Below are positions 1 to 8,083 of a stretch of 19,297 nucleotides of DNA, piece by piece. Under the pieces are notes generated by a model. The model was not told where the DNA came from. It ran no database searches and worked only from the letters and a program-made list of their open reading frames with translations. Origin of the DNA: Bergeyella zoohelcum (lineage in GTDB: Bacteria > Bacteroidota > Bacteroidia > Flavobacteriales > Weeksellaceae); contig JAUNHO010000005.1 in assembly GCA_030523905.1 (NCBI GenBank), forward strand, positions 1 through 19,297. Reading direction: 5' to 3'. Position 1 is the stretch's first letter. Every line of letters begins with the position of its first letter. The translations under genes were made by a program, and so were the position numbers.

Positions 1-1786
1 CTTTTTTATTTACCAAAAGGTCTTTTTCTATATTCTGCGGTGTTTTTAGGAAAGTACGCCCTGCAATCTCTTTGAAGACTGGTGCCGCTACGGTACCTCC
101 ATAGTATCCCTTGGCATTATCTGGCTCACTTATCATCACATAACAAGTGTATTTCGGCTTATCGGACGGATAAAATCCAGCGAAAGATGCTCGGTATTTC
201 ATTGGTCCTTTTTTCCAATACTCAAAACGGGCCGTACCTGTTTTTCCTGCCATTTTAAGATTAGGGGTAAAGATACTCCTTGCCGTTCCTTTTTCTACGG
301 CTTTGGTAAGGGCATCTGTCATCATTTTTATGGCTTTATCGGAGGCTATTTTATCTACCATTACCTCTGGTTGGGCTTCGTATAGCACCGCTCCGTCTTT
401 CATTCTTTTCTCTATGAATAAAGGTTTTAACATCTTGCCTCCATTAGCAATAGCGTTGTAGAAAGTTGTGAGTTGCAATATACTAATCCCTGATGAATAG
501 CCGTAGGAAATGGAAGCAAGGGTGGCTTTATTCCATCTTTTATCATCTGGTGTTACGAATTTTGGCGTGGTAATCCCGGGTAGCTCTATCTCCATTTTAT
601 CAAATAATTTCCATCGTTTGAGATGATCAAAAAATATATTTGGTTTTGATGCGTAATATTTCGTGATGAGTTTTGCTGTTCCTACATTACTAGATTTCGC
701 AAGGACATCGGAGATTTCATAGGTGCCACCGCCGTGTCCATCGGTTATCCTTTGCCCAGCATAATTCCACACGCCACCACCGATATTGACTTTGGTGTTT
801 TCATCTATAAAGCCATCGTCCATTGCAGCGAGAAGAGAAACCACCTTAAAGGTAGAGCCAGGCTCTATGCGGTCTTTCATAGCATAATTATAGGCATCTT
901 CATAGGCTCCATCTTTATTTTTTTGGAGATTGACCATTGCTTTTATCTTACCTGTTTCCACCTCCATTACTATCACCGTTCCATTTTGGGCATTATAATT
1001 AATGAGCTGTTTTTCTAGGGCAGAATATACAATATCTTGAATACGCAAATCCAGAGTGGTATAAACATCTTCCCCATCAATTGGTTTTTTTTCATTCCAA
1101 AAATCAATAGGCTTCCACTGGTTGTACCCCACTCTTTTCTCGTGCCTACTACCTGGTGTCCCAGAAAGATAGTCCGAGAAGGCACCTTCTAGACCTGCTT
1201 TGCCTCTTTCATCGTCCATACCTAGGGTACCTCTACCTATTTTAGTAGTAGCGAACTCTCTTTTGTATCTTCGCTCTACTATCATTCCTCCTTTACTTTT
1301 TCCTAGCTTAAAAATAGGAAAATTACGAAGTCGGTTATACTGGTCATAGTCTAGATTTCTTTTTAGGGTATAGTACCTATCTTTTTTCTCCCTTAGGTCA
1401 TTTAATATCTTTCTATAATAATATTTGGGCTTGTCAAACATTTTCCCCAAAGAGTCTGAAAGAGCATCTACATTTTTATCATAAACCTCATTTTTCGGCA
1501 CAGTAATATCTAGATGAATATCATACCTCATCACCGTGGTTGCCAATATAGAGCCATCTGCAGCGTAGAGATTCCCCCTTGCAGCTTCTACTTCTCTATT
1601 ACGATAATACTCACTTTCCACATACTTTTTCATTCCGCTTGTGTCGGTGGTGTTTTGTAAGTTTACTATTTTATAGATAGCCCCTAATGATACAAATATT
1701 GCCGCTAATATCAACCAATAACCACCTCGCACTCCTATGAGTTTTGCACGGCGTCTTTCATATTCTTCTATTAAATTATTTTGCAT
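1..1786 (-). CDS. ftsI: Division transpeptidase (penicillin-binding protein 3, FtsI), 3' end outside the window
   Basis: This is the septal peptidoglycan transpeptidase, which cross-links stem peptides at the division site in the periplasm. The visible 595 residues start at an ATG and show a short basic cytoplasmic tail, one membrane anchor at about residues 21-42, an N-terminal dimerisation region and the penicillin-binding domain. All three active-site motifs are present: S311-T-F-K (nucleophile Ser), S365-S-N and K515-T-G. The frame is still open at position 1, so the C-terminus is missing; relatives in Bacteroidota often end in a PASTA domain, which cannot be judged here. The start overlaps the end of the upstream ftsL-like gene by 11 bp, so the two are probably translationally coupled. 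Order rsmH, ftsL, ftsI is the standard start of the dcw cluster, and murE would be expected next. Confidence 0.95.
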   Translation of the reverse strand, partial: MQNNLIEEYERRRAKLIGVRGGYWLILAAIFVSLGAIYKIVNLQNTTDTSGMKKYVESEYYRNREVEAARGNLYAADGSILATTVMRYDIHLDITVPKNEVYDKNVDALSDSLGKMFDKPKYYYRKILNDLREKKDRYYTLKRNLDYDQYNRLRNFPIFKLGKSKGGMIVERRYKREFATTKIGRGTLGMDDERGKAGLEGAFSDYLSGTPGSRHEKRVGYNQWKPIDFWNEKKPIDGEDVYTTLDLRIQDIVYSALEKQLINYNAQNGTVIVMEVETGKIKAMVNLQKNKDGAYEDAYNYAMKDRIEPGSTFKVVSLLAAMDDGFIDENTKVNIGGGVWNYAGQRITDGHGGGTYEISDVLAKSSNVGTAKLITKYYASKPNIFFDHLKRWKLFDKMEIELPGITTPKFVTPDDKRWNKATLASISYGYSSGISILQLTTFYNAIANGGKMLKPLFIEKRMKDGAVLYEAQPEVMVDKIASDKAIKMMTDALTKAVEKGTARSIFTPNLKMAGKTGTARFEYWKKGPMKYRASFAGFYPSDKPKYTCYVMISEPDNAKGYYGGTVAAPVFKEIAGRTFLKTPQNIEKDLLVNKK

Positions 1787-2135
1787 TGGTACTATCTATT
1801 TTTAGTAAAAGTTTATGAGGATGGCTTTCTAGTGGCATTAGGGAATCGCCCTGCATTTGTCTTCCTAGTTCTGATTCCATTTTCACTTTGATTAATCTGC
1901 TTTGCTCAAAAGCATTTCGTGATTTATACTCCTCTACTTGCTCTTTCAAAGCATTAATTTTCAGTTGCTTATCACTTACAAGATTGCTACAATATATCAT
2001 TATCATTAAAAGCCCTCCGCAGAGTGAAAAATACTTATAATAAGCTCTTACCTCTTCCCAATTAAGGAAATTTCCTCTTATTATCTCTGTTATTCCCCAT
2101 TTTTTTGGCTTATATGCTGTTTTCTTTTTTGCCAT
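1776..2135 (-). CDS. ftsL: FtsL-like cell-division membrane protein
   Basis: This is a small bitopic division protein of the Bacteroidota FtsL type, 119 residues. A basic cytoplasmic N-terminus (KKKTAYKPKKWG) is followed by one membrane helix at about residues 35-53. A charged segment with coiled-coil character follows at about 55-100, which should lie in the periplasm. FtsL proteins bridge FtsB/FtsQ and the FtsW-FtsI synthase. The sequence itself is weakly conserved, so the call rests mainly on topology and on position between rsmH (20-bp gap) and ftsI (11-bp overlap), the place where ftsL lies in most bacteria. The ATG start follows the rsmH stop closely, consistent with one operon. Confidence 0.85.
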   Translation of the reverse strand: MAKKKTAYKPKKWGITEIIRGNFLNWEEVRAYYKYFSLCGGLLMIMIYCSNLVSDKQLKINALKEQVEEYKSRNAFEQSRLIKVKMESELGRQMQGDSLMPLESHPHKLLLKIDSTNAK

Positions 2136-2155
2136 TTGTGTTTCTTCGTGATGGT

Positions 2156-3049
2156 TTAATTTTTTATTCCTGTTCTCATTTTTGCACTTCTCGCACGGGA
2201 GTTTTCTTCTATCTCGTCTCCACTCGGCACTGTGGCTTTGCTTTTTATCAGCTCAAATGCCTTATGATAATTGCCATAAATATCCCGCTCTGGCTCTCCT
2301 TCAAACATTCCGTTTTTTAGAAATCTTTTGACTAATCTATCCTCCAATGAATGATAAGAAATAACCACCAATCGCCCTCCTGGTTTCAAAATTTTATAGG
2401 CTTGAAGAAGCATTTCTTTCAGTACTTCTAATTCCTGATTAACCTCTATCCGTATCGCTTGGAAGACCTGTGCAAAAAACTTATTCTGCTTATGCTGAGG
2501 CACATAGGTGAATAGTTGCTTCAAATCATCGGTTGTCTCTATCGTTTTATTTTTTCTATGATGTACTATTTCCCTTGCCAGTTTCCTCGCCTCTCTCAGT
2601 TCTCCATAATGATAAAAAATATCCGCCAAATCCTCTTCTTCATATTCATTCACTATTTTTTTTGCATCAAGACTCTGCATCACATTCATTCTCATATCCA
2701 AAGGAGCATTAGAACGAATGGAAAACCCTCTTTCTGCCTCATCAAACTGATGAGAAGACACGCCCAAATCTGCCAAAATTCCATCTACCTCGCTCACTCC
2801 GTACATCAACAATGAATTTTCTAAAAACCTGAAATTCTGATTAATAAGCGTAAAACGAGCATCTTCTAGCCGATTTTCTAGTGCGTCTAAATCTTGGTCA
2901 AAACTATACAACCTCCCGTTTTCTGAAAGCCTTGACAAAATCTCACGAGAATGCCCACCACCACCAAATGTGCAATCTACATACACGCCATCGGTATTGG
3001 TAACCAAATCATCTACACTCTGTTTTAGCAAAACGGGATTATGATACAT
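2156..3049 (-). CDS. rsmH: 16S rRNA N4-methyltransferase of C1402 (RsmH/MraW)
   Basis: RsmH uses S-adenosylmethionine to methylate N4 of cytosine 1402 in the 30S decoding centre. At 297 residues it has the usual family length. The SAM-binding glycine loop is visible as CTFGGGGHS near residues 26-34, followed by an acidic DQDLDAL. The family signatures ADLGVSSHQFD with its downstream RGFS and PLDMRM, and VISYHSLEDRLVKRF, are present, as is the C-terminal RARSAKMR. It is the first gene of the leftward dcw segment here. In many bacteria mraZ precedes it, but the 323 bp upstream hold no mraZ. A TAATTTTG element at 3167-3160 (minus strand) is the best candidate for the -7 box. Confidence 0.97.
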   Translation of the reverse strand: MYHNPVLLKQSVDDLVTNTDGVYVDCTFGGGGHSREILSRLSENGRLYSFDQDLDALENRLEDARFTLINQNFRFLENSLLMYGVSEVDGILADLGVSSHQFDEAERGFSIRSNAPLDMRMNVMQSLDAKKIVNEYEEEDLADIFYHYGELREARKLAREIVHHRKNKTIETTDDLKQLFTYVPQHKQNKFFAQVFQAIRIEVNQELEVLKEMLLQAYKILKPGGRLVVISYHSLEDRLVKRFLKNGMFEGEPERDIYGNYHKAFELIKSKATVPSGDEIEENSRARSAKMRTGIKN

Positions 3050-3159
3050 ATCTATTTGATTTTTAATACTTTATATCTGATTATCTTTATATCTCAACTC
3101 TTATCACATTGATTATTTCGCCCTTTTATCCTAATATATAAAAGACAATCATTAGGGGA

Positions 3160-3167
3160 CAAAATTA
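3160..3167 (-). promoter_or_regulatory. Candidate -7 element for rsmH-ftsL-ftsI
   Basis: Read on the minus strand, these bases are TAATTTTG, matching the Bacteroidota consensus TAnnTTTG. The element is about 110 bp before the rsmH ATG, giving a long leader. No TTG -33 element stands at the usual 17-23 bp distance, so this is a weak call in AT-rich DNA. Confidence 0.35.
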
Positions 3168-3344
3168 GATAATTTTTTTCTAAAAATTCCCACTTTTCCT
3201 ACGATTGTTTATAACTTTTTACACCTATCATCAATGATTTGATTTACAAATACTTAATCATCAATCACTCCATATTTCATTCCACTACAAAACTTATACA
3301 CAAAACTTTATCTTATTTTTATCCTTTCTAATCATTAAATTTTG

Positions 3345-3352
3345 TATTTTTG
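3345..3352 (+). promoter_or_regulatory. Candidate -7 element for the hydrolase-engB operon
   Basis: TATTTTTG matches TAnnTTTG and ends 20 bp before the ATG at 3373, giving a predicted leader of about 14 bases. No clear -33 TTG is present. The short distance to the start codon repeats what is seen before several other genes in this window. Confidence 0.5.
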
Positions 3353-3372
3353 TGGTTGCTATACGCTAGTTT

Positions 3373-4137
3373 ATGATTTTTAATTTAAAGAAAAAAGAAA
3401 AAACTTTCAATTTTATTGCCGAAGGCGAAGGAAAACCCATAGTTCTTTTACAAGGATTAATGGGAGGATTGAGTAATTTTACAGATTTGATAAAATTCTT
3501 CTCCGAAAGAGGCTATAAAGTTTTTTTTCCAGAATTACCTATTTATGACCTATCCATACTCAATACCAACTTGACGAGCATCTCCAAATTTGTTGCTAAA
3601 TTTTTAGAAGAAATAGTGAAGGAACCTGCCATTATCATCGGTAATTCTATGGGTGGGCATATCGGCTTGATTCTTACGCTTTCTCGTCCAGAATTGGTGA
3701 AGTATTTGGTTCTTACAGGCAGTTCGGGACTTTACGAGCGTTCATTTGGCGATAGCTTTCCAAGAAAAGGAGATAGAGACTATATCAAAAAGAAAACTCA
3801 AGAGGTTTTCTACGATCCTAATGTCGCCACCGAAAGCCTTGTAGATGAGGTTTTCTCCATAGTGAATGACCGCGGAAAAGGCATAAAAACCGTAATGCTC
3901 GCTAGAAGTGCCATCAAACACAATATGGCAAAAGAACTGCATAAAATAAAAGTTCCTACCTGTATTATTTGGGGAAAACAAGACAATGTAACCCCGCCAG
4001 AGGTAGCCGTGGATATGGATAAACTTATCCCAGATTCCGACCTGTTTTGGATAGACCAATGCGGACACGCTGCAATGATGGAACGCCCTAGTGAATTTAA
4101 CAATACTCTTTACAACTGGCTGAAAACCAGAGAATAA
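3373..4137 (+). CDS. Alpha/beta-fold hydrolase
   Basis: This is a 254-residue single-domain alpha/beta hydrolase with no signal peptide, so probably cytoplasmic. The nucleophile elbow is G90-N-S92-M-G-G, the acid is probably D204 in WGKQDNVTPP, and the catalytic histidine is H232 in DQCGHAAMMERP. The oxyanion-hole region is LLQGLMGG near residues 25-32. The fold and triad are clear, but the substrate cannot be read from the sequence; esterase, lipase and C-C hydrolase members all look like this. It lies 9 bp upstream of engB on the same strand, so the two are probably co-transcribed. As far as I recall, a hydrolase of this kind beside engB and the dcw cluster is a recurring arrangement in flavobacteria. 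Confidence 0.9.
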   Translation: MIFNLKKKEKTFNFIAEGEGKPIVLLQGLMGGLSNFTDLIKFFSERGYKVFFPELPIYDLSILNTNLTSISKFVAKFLEEIVKEPAIIIGNSMGGHIGLILTLSRPELVKYLVLTGSSGLYERSFGDSFPRKGDRDYIKKKTQEVFYDPNVATESLVDEVFSIVNDRGKGIKTVMLARSAIKHNMAKELHKIKVPTCIIWGKQDNVTPPEVAVDMDKLIPDSDLFWIDQCGHAAMMERPSEFNNTLYNWLKTRE

Positions 4138-4146
4138 ACCCTGTTT

Positions 4147-4764
4147 ATGATTATAAAAAATGTTGATTTTGTAAAAAGCTCTGGTAAATGGCAAGAATGC
4201 CCAGAACCAAACCTCCCTGAATATGCGTTTATTGGGCGTTCTAATGTAGGGAAATCCTCCCTTATCAATGCAATGATGAACCGAAAAGACCTTGCAAAGA
4301 CCTCACAAACGCCAGGAAAAACCCAGCTAATCAATCATTTTTTGGTAAATGATGAGTGGTTTCTCACCGATTTACCTGGCTACGGCTATGCAAAAGTGTC
4401 CAAAAGTATTCGTAAAGATTTTGAAAAACTCATTACCAACTATATCCTAAACAGAAAAAACCTCGTTAATCTTTTCGTATTGGTAGATAGCCGACATACC
4501 CCGCAAAAGATAGATATAGAATTTATGCAGTGGTGTGGCGAATCGCAAATTCCGTTTTCCATAGTTTTTACAAAAGCAGATAAACTAAAACCTAACGCAC
4601 TGAAAACCAATATAGAAAAATACAAAACAGAACTTCTAAACTATTGGGAAGAACTCCCTAATCTATACACCACCTCTGCCGAAAAAAAGGAAGGTACAGA
4701 GGAAATATTAGAATTTATAAATGAAACTAATATATTTTTAACGAAAAATAATATTCGTTTTTAA
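4147..4764 (+). CDS. engB: Ribosome-biogenesis GTPase EngB (YihA/YsxC)
   Basis: EngB is a small GTPase needed for assembly of the 50S ribosomal subunit. The 205 residues cover one GTPase domain of the TrmE-Era-EngA-EngB class. G1 is G30-RSNVGKS, the switch I threonine region is TSQTPGKT (53-60), G3 is D75-LPGYG, G4 is T142-KAD and G5 is the TTSA at 175-178. Length and motif spacing are normal for the family. It follows the hydrolase by 9 bp. A weak stem-loop overlaps its last codons (see 4740-4762), and the gene converges on the membrane-protein gene at 4795. Confidence 0.97.
   Translation: MIIKNVDFVKSSGKWQECPEPNLPEYAFIGRSNVGKSSLINAMMNRKDLAKTSQTPGKTQLINHFLVNDEWFLTDLPGYGYAKVSKSIRKDFEKLITNYILNRKNLVNLFVLVDSRHTPQKIDIEFMQWCGESQIPFSIVFTKADKLKPNALKTNIEKYKTELLNYWEELPNLYTTSAEKKEGTEEILEFINETNIFLTKNNIRF
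4740..4762 (+). terminator. Weak terminator candidate at the end of engB
   Basis: AACGAA (4740-4745) and TTCGTT (4754-4759) can form a 6-bp stem with an 8-base loop, followed directly by T residues. The stem is short and overlaps the engB coding end. A second small stem, GCTAT/ATAGC at 4772-4789, lies between the convergent genes. Confidence 0.35.
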
Positions 4765-4794
4765 TCAAAAGGCTATTTTTTATTATAGCATTTA

Positions 4795-5520
4795 CTATTT
4801 CACCTCTCGGAAAATCGTTTTGTACAAAGTATAGATAATGGCATTCCAAAATGGAAAAGTAAAAACCGCTCCCACAATGGTAAAAATACCGAAATATTTC
4901 ACCACAACGGCAAGCATACAGCAGAGCAAAATCTGTAAAGGATAGCGTTTCAGTGCCGTGATATTATACCCTACGGATTGGAAAATGCTTTTATTCATAA
5001 AAAACAATAAAGGTACTGAAAATAAGGTAATTAAAACCCAAATAACCATCAGTGGAAAATATACCCCCACCAAAAAATATACACTATACCAAAATAAATA
5101 AAAACCAATGAAAATGAAGAAATTAACCCCAGAATATCCAGCAAATAAATCCTGAATTTCGGGTGGTTCATTCATATCCATTTTTCTATACATTTTCATT
5201 AATCCAAGATTAAGCGGCTGAACAAAAACGACAGCCAATAATACCAACCAAAAGAAAGTCATATAGTTTGGGTCATTTATGATAGTTTGCAATCCTTTTT
5301 GGTATTCCACAAAATCGATTTTTGTTCCCATTTTTTCGGACAATTCTATATACTTGGCAAGAAACCCAAAACGCTCGGCAAGGGAATAAACCGCCCCAAA
5401 AAGTATCACAAAATAAATGATGCTAAACAAAACCTGATACCCCAAAGTCTTCCACCAATAGGTAAAAGCTTCTTCCAAAATCTGTGATAAACTCGTCTCT
5501 TTTGTTGTATTTTCCTGCAT
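4795..5520 (-). CDS. Polytopic membrane protein of unknown function
   Basis: The 241-residue product has about five or six hydrophobic helices, near residues 28-50, 89-108, 133-155, 156-178, 190-210 and 212-232. A soluble stretch rich in charged residues (about 50-85) lies after the first helix. The N-terminus is polar and no cleavable signal is evident, so it should sit in the inner membrane. I do not recognise a catalytic motif. Similar proteins in flavobacteria have, to my knowledge, sometimes been labelled a carotene monooxygenase, which nothing here supports. The gene is transcribed alone, divergent from pabB across a 50-bp gap and convergent with engB. The ATG at 5520 lies about 17 bp below a -7 promoter match. 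Confidence 0.8.
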   Translation of the reverse strand: MQENTTKETSLSQILEEAFTYWWKTLGYQVLFSIIYFVILFGAVYSLAERFGFLAKYIELSEKMGTKIDFVEYQKGLQTIINDPNYMTFFWLVLLAVVFVQPLNLGLMKMYRKMDMNEPPEIQDLFAGYSGVNFFIFIGFYLFWYSVYFLVGVYFPLMVIWVLITLFSVPLLFFMNKSIFQSVGYNITALKRYPLQILLCCMLAVVVKYFGIFTIVGAVFTFPFWNAIIYTLYKTIFREVK

Positions 5521-5532
5521 TTATTGAATATT

Positions 5533-5566
5533 TTGTGCAAAAATAAGATTAAAAAAATTATTTTTG
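5533..5566 (+). promoter_or_regulatory. Candidate pabBC promoter (TTG-23-TATTTTTG)
   Basis: TTG at 5533-5535 and TATTTTTG at 5559-5566 are separated by 23 bp, within the 17-23 bp range described for flavobacterial promoters. The predicted transcription start is at about 5572-5573. That is at or just past the GTG at 5571 and upstream of the ATG at 5604, so the site bears on which pabB start is used. Confidence 0.5.
5538..5545 (-). promoter_or_regulatory. Candidate -7 element for the membrane-protein gene
   Basis: On the minus strand this reads TATTTTTG (TAnnTTTG). The transcription start would fall near 5531, about 11 bases before the ATG at 5520. No -33 TTG is visible at normal spacing. Confidence 0.45.
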
Positions 5567-5570
5567 CTTC

Positions 5571-6539
5571 GTGAAAAAGCAAAGTTTAGAAAAATTTGAA
5601 CAAATGGATCGGCTTTCAGAAGAGAAAGTTCCGTTTTTCTTTATGATTGATTTCTTGGCAGAAAATATAGAAATCTCATCTGAAAAAGACCTAGAATCGT
5701 CCCAGATAAAATTTGATTTTCAGGTAAATAAGAATAATAAAAAGTTACCTAAAAATTTCGGTCTTACGAGTTTTCCGCCTACAAAAGAAGACTACAAAAA
5801 GGGATTTGAAATGGTCCAGAAACATCTACAAAAAGGAAATTCTTACCTCATCAACTATACCAAAAAAACAGAGATAGAGACCAACCTCAGCTTGGAAGAA
5901 ATCTTTGAATATTCAGAGGCGAAATACAAAATTTTATACCCTAATCATTTCGTTTGTTTCTCACCTGAAACTTTTATAAAAATAATTGATAATCAGGTTT
6001 TTACATATCCTATGAAAGGTACAATAGATGCCGATATAGACAATGCAACCGAGCTACTAAAAAACGATAAAAAGGAAAAAGCAGAGCATTACACCGTGGT
6101 GGATTTGCTCCGAAATGATTTAAGCCAAATCGCTGATAATGTGCAGGTAACAGATTTCCAACGAATTGATTTTATCCGTACAAAGCAAAAAAATTTGTAT
6201 GCAATGAGTTCCGAAATTCTAGGTAGAATAAAGCCAAAATTCCAGAATAAAATAGGCAGTATTTTGCAGAAATTAGTTCCAGCAGGGTCAATTTTAGGTG
6301 CTCCTAAACCAAAAACCTTGGAAATAATTTTAGAAGCCGAAAACTACGATAGAGGCTGGTACACTGGTATTTGCGGCTGGTTTGATGGTAAGAATTTAGA
6401 CTCCTGCGTAATGATTCGGTTTATAGAAAAAGAGGGCGAAAAACTCTATTTCAAAAGTGGTGGTGGCATTACCCATATGAGCCAACTAGACGATGAATAT
6501 GAAGAAATGAAAAACAAAATCTATGTGCCAATTTATTGA
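5571..6539 (+). CDS. pabB: Aminodeoxychorismate synthase component I (PabB)
   Basis: PabB converts chorismate with ammonia to 4-amino-4-deoxychorismate, a step to p-aminobenzoate and folate. This is the short form, about 320 residues, covering mainly the chorismate-binding domain. The PMKGT motif holds K149, which corresponds to the lysine of PabB enzymes that forms the covalent intermediate. This distinguishes it from anthranilate synthase. Other family blocks are VVDLLRNDLSQIA, LVPAGSILGAPKPKTLEII, YDRGWYTGICGWFD and the C-terminal GGGITHMSQLDDEYEE. The frame opens at a GTG (5571). An ATG at 5604 would give a protein 11 residues shorter and fits better with the promoter at 5559-5566, so the start is uncertain. 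The 3' end overlaps pabC by 17 bp. No glutaminase subunit (PabA) is nearby. Confidence 0.93.
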   Translation: MKKQSLEKFEQMDRLSEEKVPFFFMIDFLAENIEISSEKDLESSQIKFDFQVNKNNKKLPKNFGLTSFPPTKEDYKKGFEMVQKHLQKGNSYLINYTKKTEIETNLSLEEIFEYSEAKYKILYPNHFVCFSPETFIKIIDNQVFTYPMKGTIDADIDNATELLKNDKKEKAEHYTVVDLLRNDLSQIADNVQVTDFQRIDFIRTKQKNLYAMSSEILGRIKPKFQNKIGSILQKLVPAGSILGAPKPKTLEIILEAENYDRGWYTGICGWFDGKNLDSCVMIRFIEKEGEKLYFKSGGGITHMSQLDDEYEEMKNKIYVPIY

Positions 6540-7122
6540 AAGCATCAAAATAGAAAATAGCGAAATTTTCTTGCTAGATTTTCATCAAAAGAGAATGAGC
6601 GAAACGCTGTCCTTTTTCAAAGGTAAAAATTTGGATATTTTCAGGATTTTAGAACAAATAGATTACCCCAATAAAGGGCTTTACAAATTGCGAATCACCT
6701 ATGATTTGTTGGGGAATTTCAGTTCAGAAATAGAGCTTTATTCAAGAAATAAAATAACTGATTTTCAATTAATTAACAACATTAACATTCATTATTCTCA
6801 TAAATATAAAAACAGAGAATCATTAGAAAAAACAAAGCAACTGAGCAACGCCGAAGAAATCATTATAACCCAAAATGAAATGATTACAGACACCTCTTTT
6901 TCCAACCTTGTTTTCCTAAAAAACGGAGAATGGCACACGCCAAAAACTTTTCTTCTCAATGGTGTCCAGAGGCAGTATTCACTTGCTAATCAAGAAATTA
7001 CAGAAACGGATATTTCCACTAAAAATCTTACGGAATTTTCTCATTTCAAACTCATCAATGCAATGAATAATTTGGAAGAAAGCATCATTTATCCGATAGA
7101 AACAATCATCAATCTATATTAA
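6523..7122 (+). CDS. pabC: Aminodeoxychorismate lyase-like class IV PLP enzyme (PabC)
   Basis: PabC releases pyruvate from aminodeoxychorismate to give p-aminobenzoate. The 199-residue product is shorter than the E. coli enzyme (269) but keeps the class IV signatures. K94-YKNR aligns with the KHLNR block that carries the PLP-binding lysine. EEIIITQNEMITDTSFSNLVF aligns with the region that binds the cofactor phosphate, and FLLNGVQRQ with the following glycine-arginine segment. Assignment to PabC rather than a branched-chain aminotransferase rests on the 17-bp overlap with pabB. The last 14 bp overlap the end of the convergent glycosyltransferase gene. Confidence 0.85.
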   Translation: MCQFIESIKIENSEIFLLDFHQKRMSETLSFFKGKNLDIFRILEQIDYPNKGLYKLRITYDLLGNFSSEIELYSRNKITDFQLINNINIHYSHKYKNRESLEKTKQLSNAEEIIITQNEMITDTSFSNLVFLKNGEWHTPKTFLLNGVQRQYSLANQEITETDISTKNLTEFSHFKLINAMNNLEESIIYPIETIINLY

Positions 7123-8083
7123 CCTTATCCACAATAGACTGAATATCAATCTCTTCCAAACAAGCATAATCCCCACGATAACACTCCTTATCACCAAATA
7201 CGGAACAAGGGCGACAGGTCAAATCCTTGATATGCACGGCATCTTTTTCGCTTTGTCCATAGCCTAAAAAACCTGCAAAATGGTGAGTAGCTCCCCAAAC
7301 GGAAATACACCTAGTTCCCACCAAACTAGCAAGGTGCATATTGGCAGAGTCCATAGAAATCATCAGTTCTAGCTCGGCTATTTTATCCAGCTCTTCTCTC
7401 AATGTGAGTTTTCCCGCAAGGCTCTGCGTATTAGGGATTTTTTGCTCCCATTCAGACAAGATTTCGGTTTCATTTTTTCCTCCACCGAAGAAATAAATTT
7501 TATGTGTTTTTGCTAAAATTTTAGCCAATTCAAACGATTTTTCCAAAGGTAGAATCTTGCCTTTGTGCTGTGCGAAAGGTGCAATACCTATTCCGTTTTT
7601 AGCAGAATTGGTTATTCTGTATTTATTTGATAATGAGACATTAATGCCTATCTCTCGGAATACATCGGCGTAGCGTTCTGGTGTGGTTTTTAGTTGGGCT
7701 TTCTCCAAATTCCAGACATCGGTAAGGCGTTCTTTATCTTCTTTTCCTTTATTGATTTTGAAGACTTGGTAGCCTTTCCAATGGAAAAATCGGTTGAGAA
7801 GTTTGGTACGGATTACATCGTGCAAATCAGCAATATAGTTGGGTTGAAATTCATTAATAATTTCTTCCGTAAGGCGTTTCATTCCAAAGAAAACCTTGTA
7901 TTCATCTAGTTTTATTCCTTTGAAAACCAGCCTTGGGATTCCATCAAAAAGAGACGCAAAATTTTGGCGAGAAACCATAATGATTTCCACATCAGGATTT
8001 TGTTCCAGTATTTCGCGGAACACTACGGCCGTCATAGCGACATCACCAAACGCCGAAAAACGATATGCTACAATGCGTTTCAA
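7109..8083 (-). CDS. Glycosyltransferase family 9 (ADP-heptose:LPS heptosyltransferase-like)
   Basis: The 324-residue protein has the family 9 layout: an N-terminal Rossmann domain starting IVAYRFSAFGDVAMTA and a C-terminal domain with IGIAPFAQHKGK and the signature DSANMHLASLVGTRCISVWGATH. These enzymes add heptose or related sugars to the LPS core on the cytoplasmic face of the inner membrane. A cysteine-rich end (CRPC..KECYRGDYACLEE) is common in the family. The start is a TTG (8083) overlapping the sufE stop as TTGA, so translation is probably coupled. It is the last gene of the leftward operon 9860-7109. The exact sugar donor and acceptor cannot be read. Confidence 0.9.
   Translation of the reverse strand: MKRIVAYRFSAFGDVAMTAVVFREILEQNPDVEIIMVSRQNFASLFDGIPRLVFKGIKLDEYKVFFGMKRLTEEIINEFQPNYIADLHDVIRTKLLNRFFHWKGYQVFKINKGKEDKERLTDVWNLEKAQLKTTPERYADVFREIGINVSLSNKYRITNSAKNGIGIAPFAQHKGKILPLEKSFELAKILAKTHKIYFFGGGKNETEILSEWEQKIPNTQSLAGKLTLREELDKIAELELMISMDSANMHLASLVGTRCISVWGATHHFAGFLGYGQSEKDAVHIKDLTCRPCSVFGDKECYRGDYACLEEIDIQSIVDKVNID

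Larger units (their letters stand above)
3050..3372. other. Divergent intergenic region where mraZ would be expected
   Basis: This 323-bp AT-rich stretch separates rsmH from the alpha/beta hydrolase. I found no open frame or MraZ-like sequence on either strand. It holds one candidate -7 promoter element in each direction (described separately). A single GTGGGA on the minus strand at 3193-3188 resembles one MraZ half-site, but the repeated array needed for MraZ binding is absent. No hairpin terminator or known riboswitch was recognised. Confidence 0.6.

Noticed and set aside
734..1018. 94-codon open frame on the plus strand inside ftsI
   Set aside because: It is antisense to the conserved transpeptidase domain of ftsI and has no recognisable protein features.
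2105..2320. 71-codon plus-strand frame across the rsmH/ftsL junction
   Set aside because: It lies opposite well-supported rsmH and ftsL coding sequence, and its hydrophobic character follows from the complementary codons.
3188..3193. MraZ operator before rsmH
   Set aside because: Only one GTGGGA is present; MraZ sites need several half-sites at about 10-bp steps, and the nearby TAGGA is at the wrong spacing and does not match.
3742..4194. 150-codon minus-strand frame opposite the alpha/beta hydrolase
   Set aside because: The plus-strand frame carries a full catalytic triad and the GNSMGG elbow; the antisense frame resembles no family.
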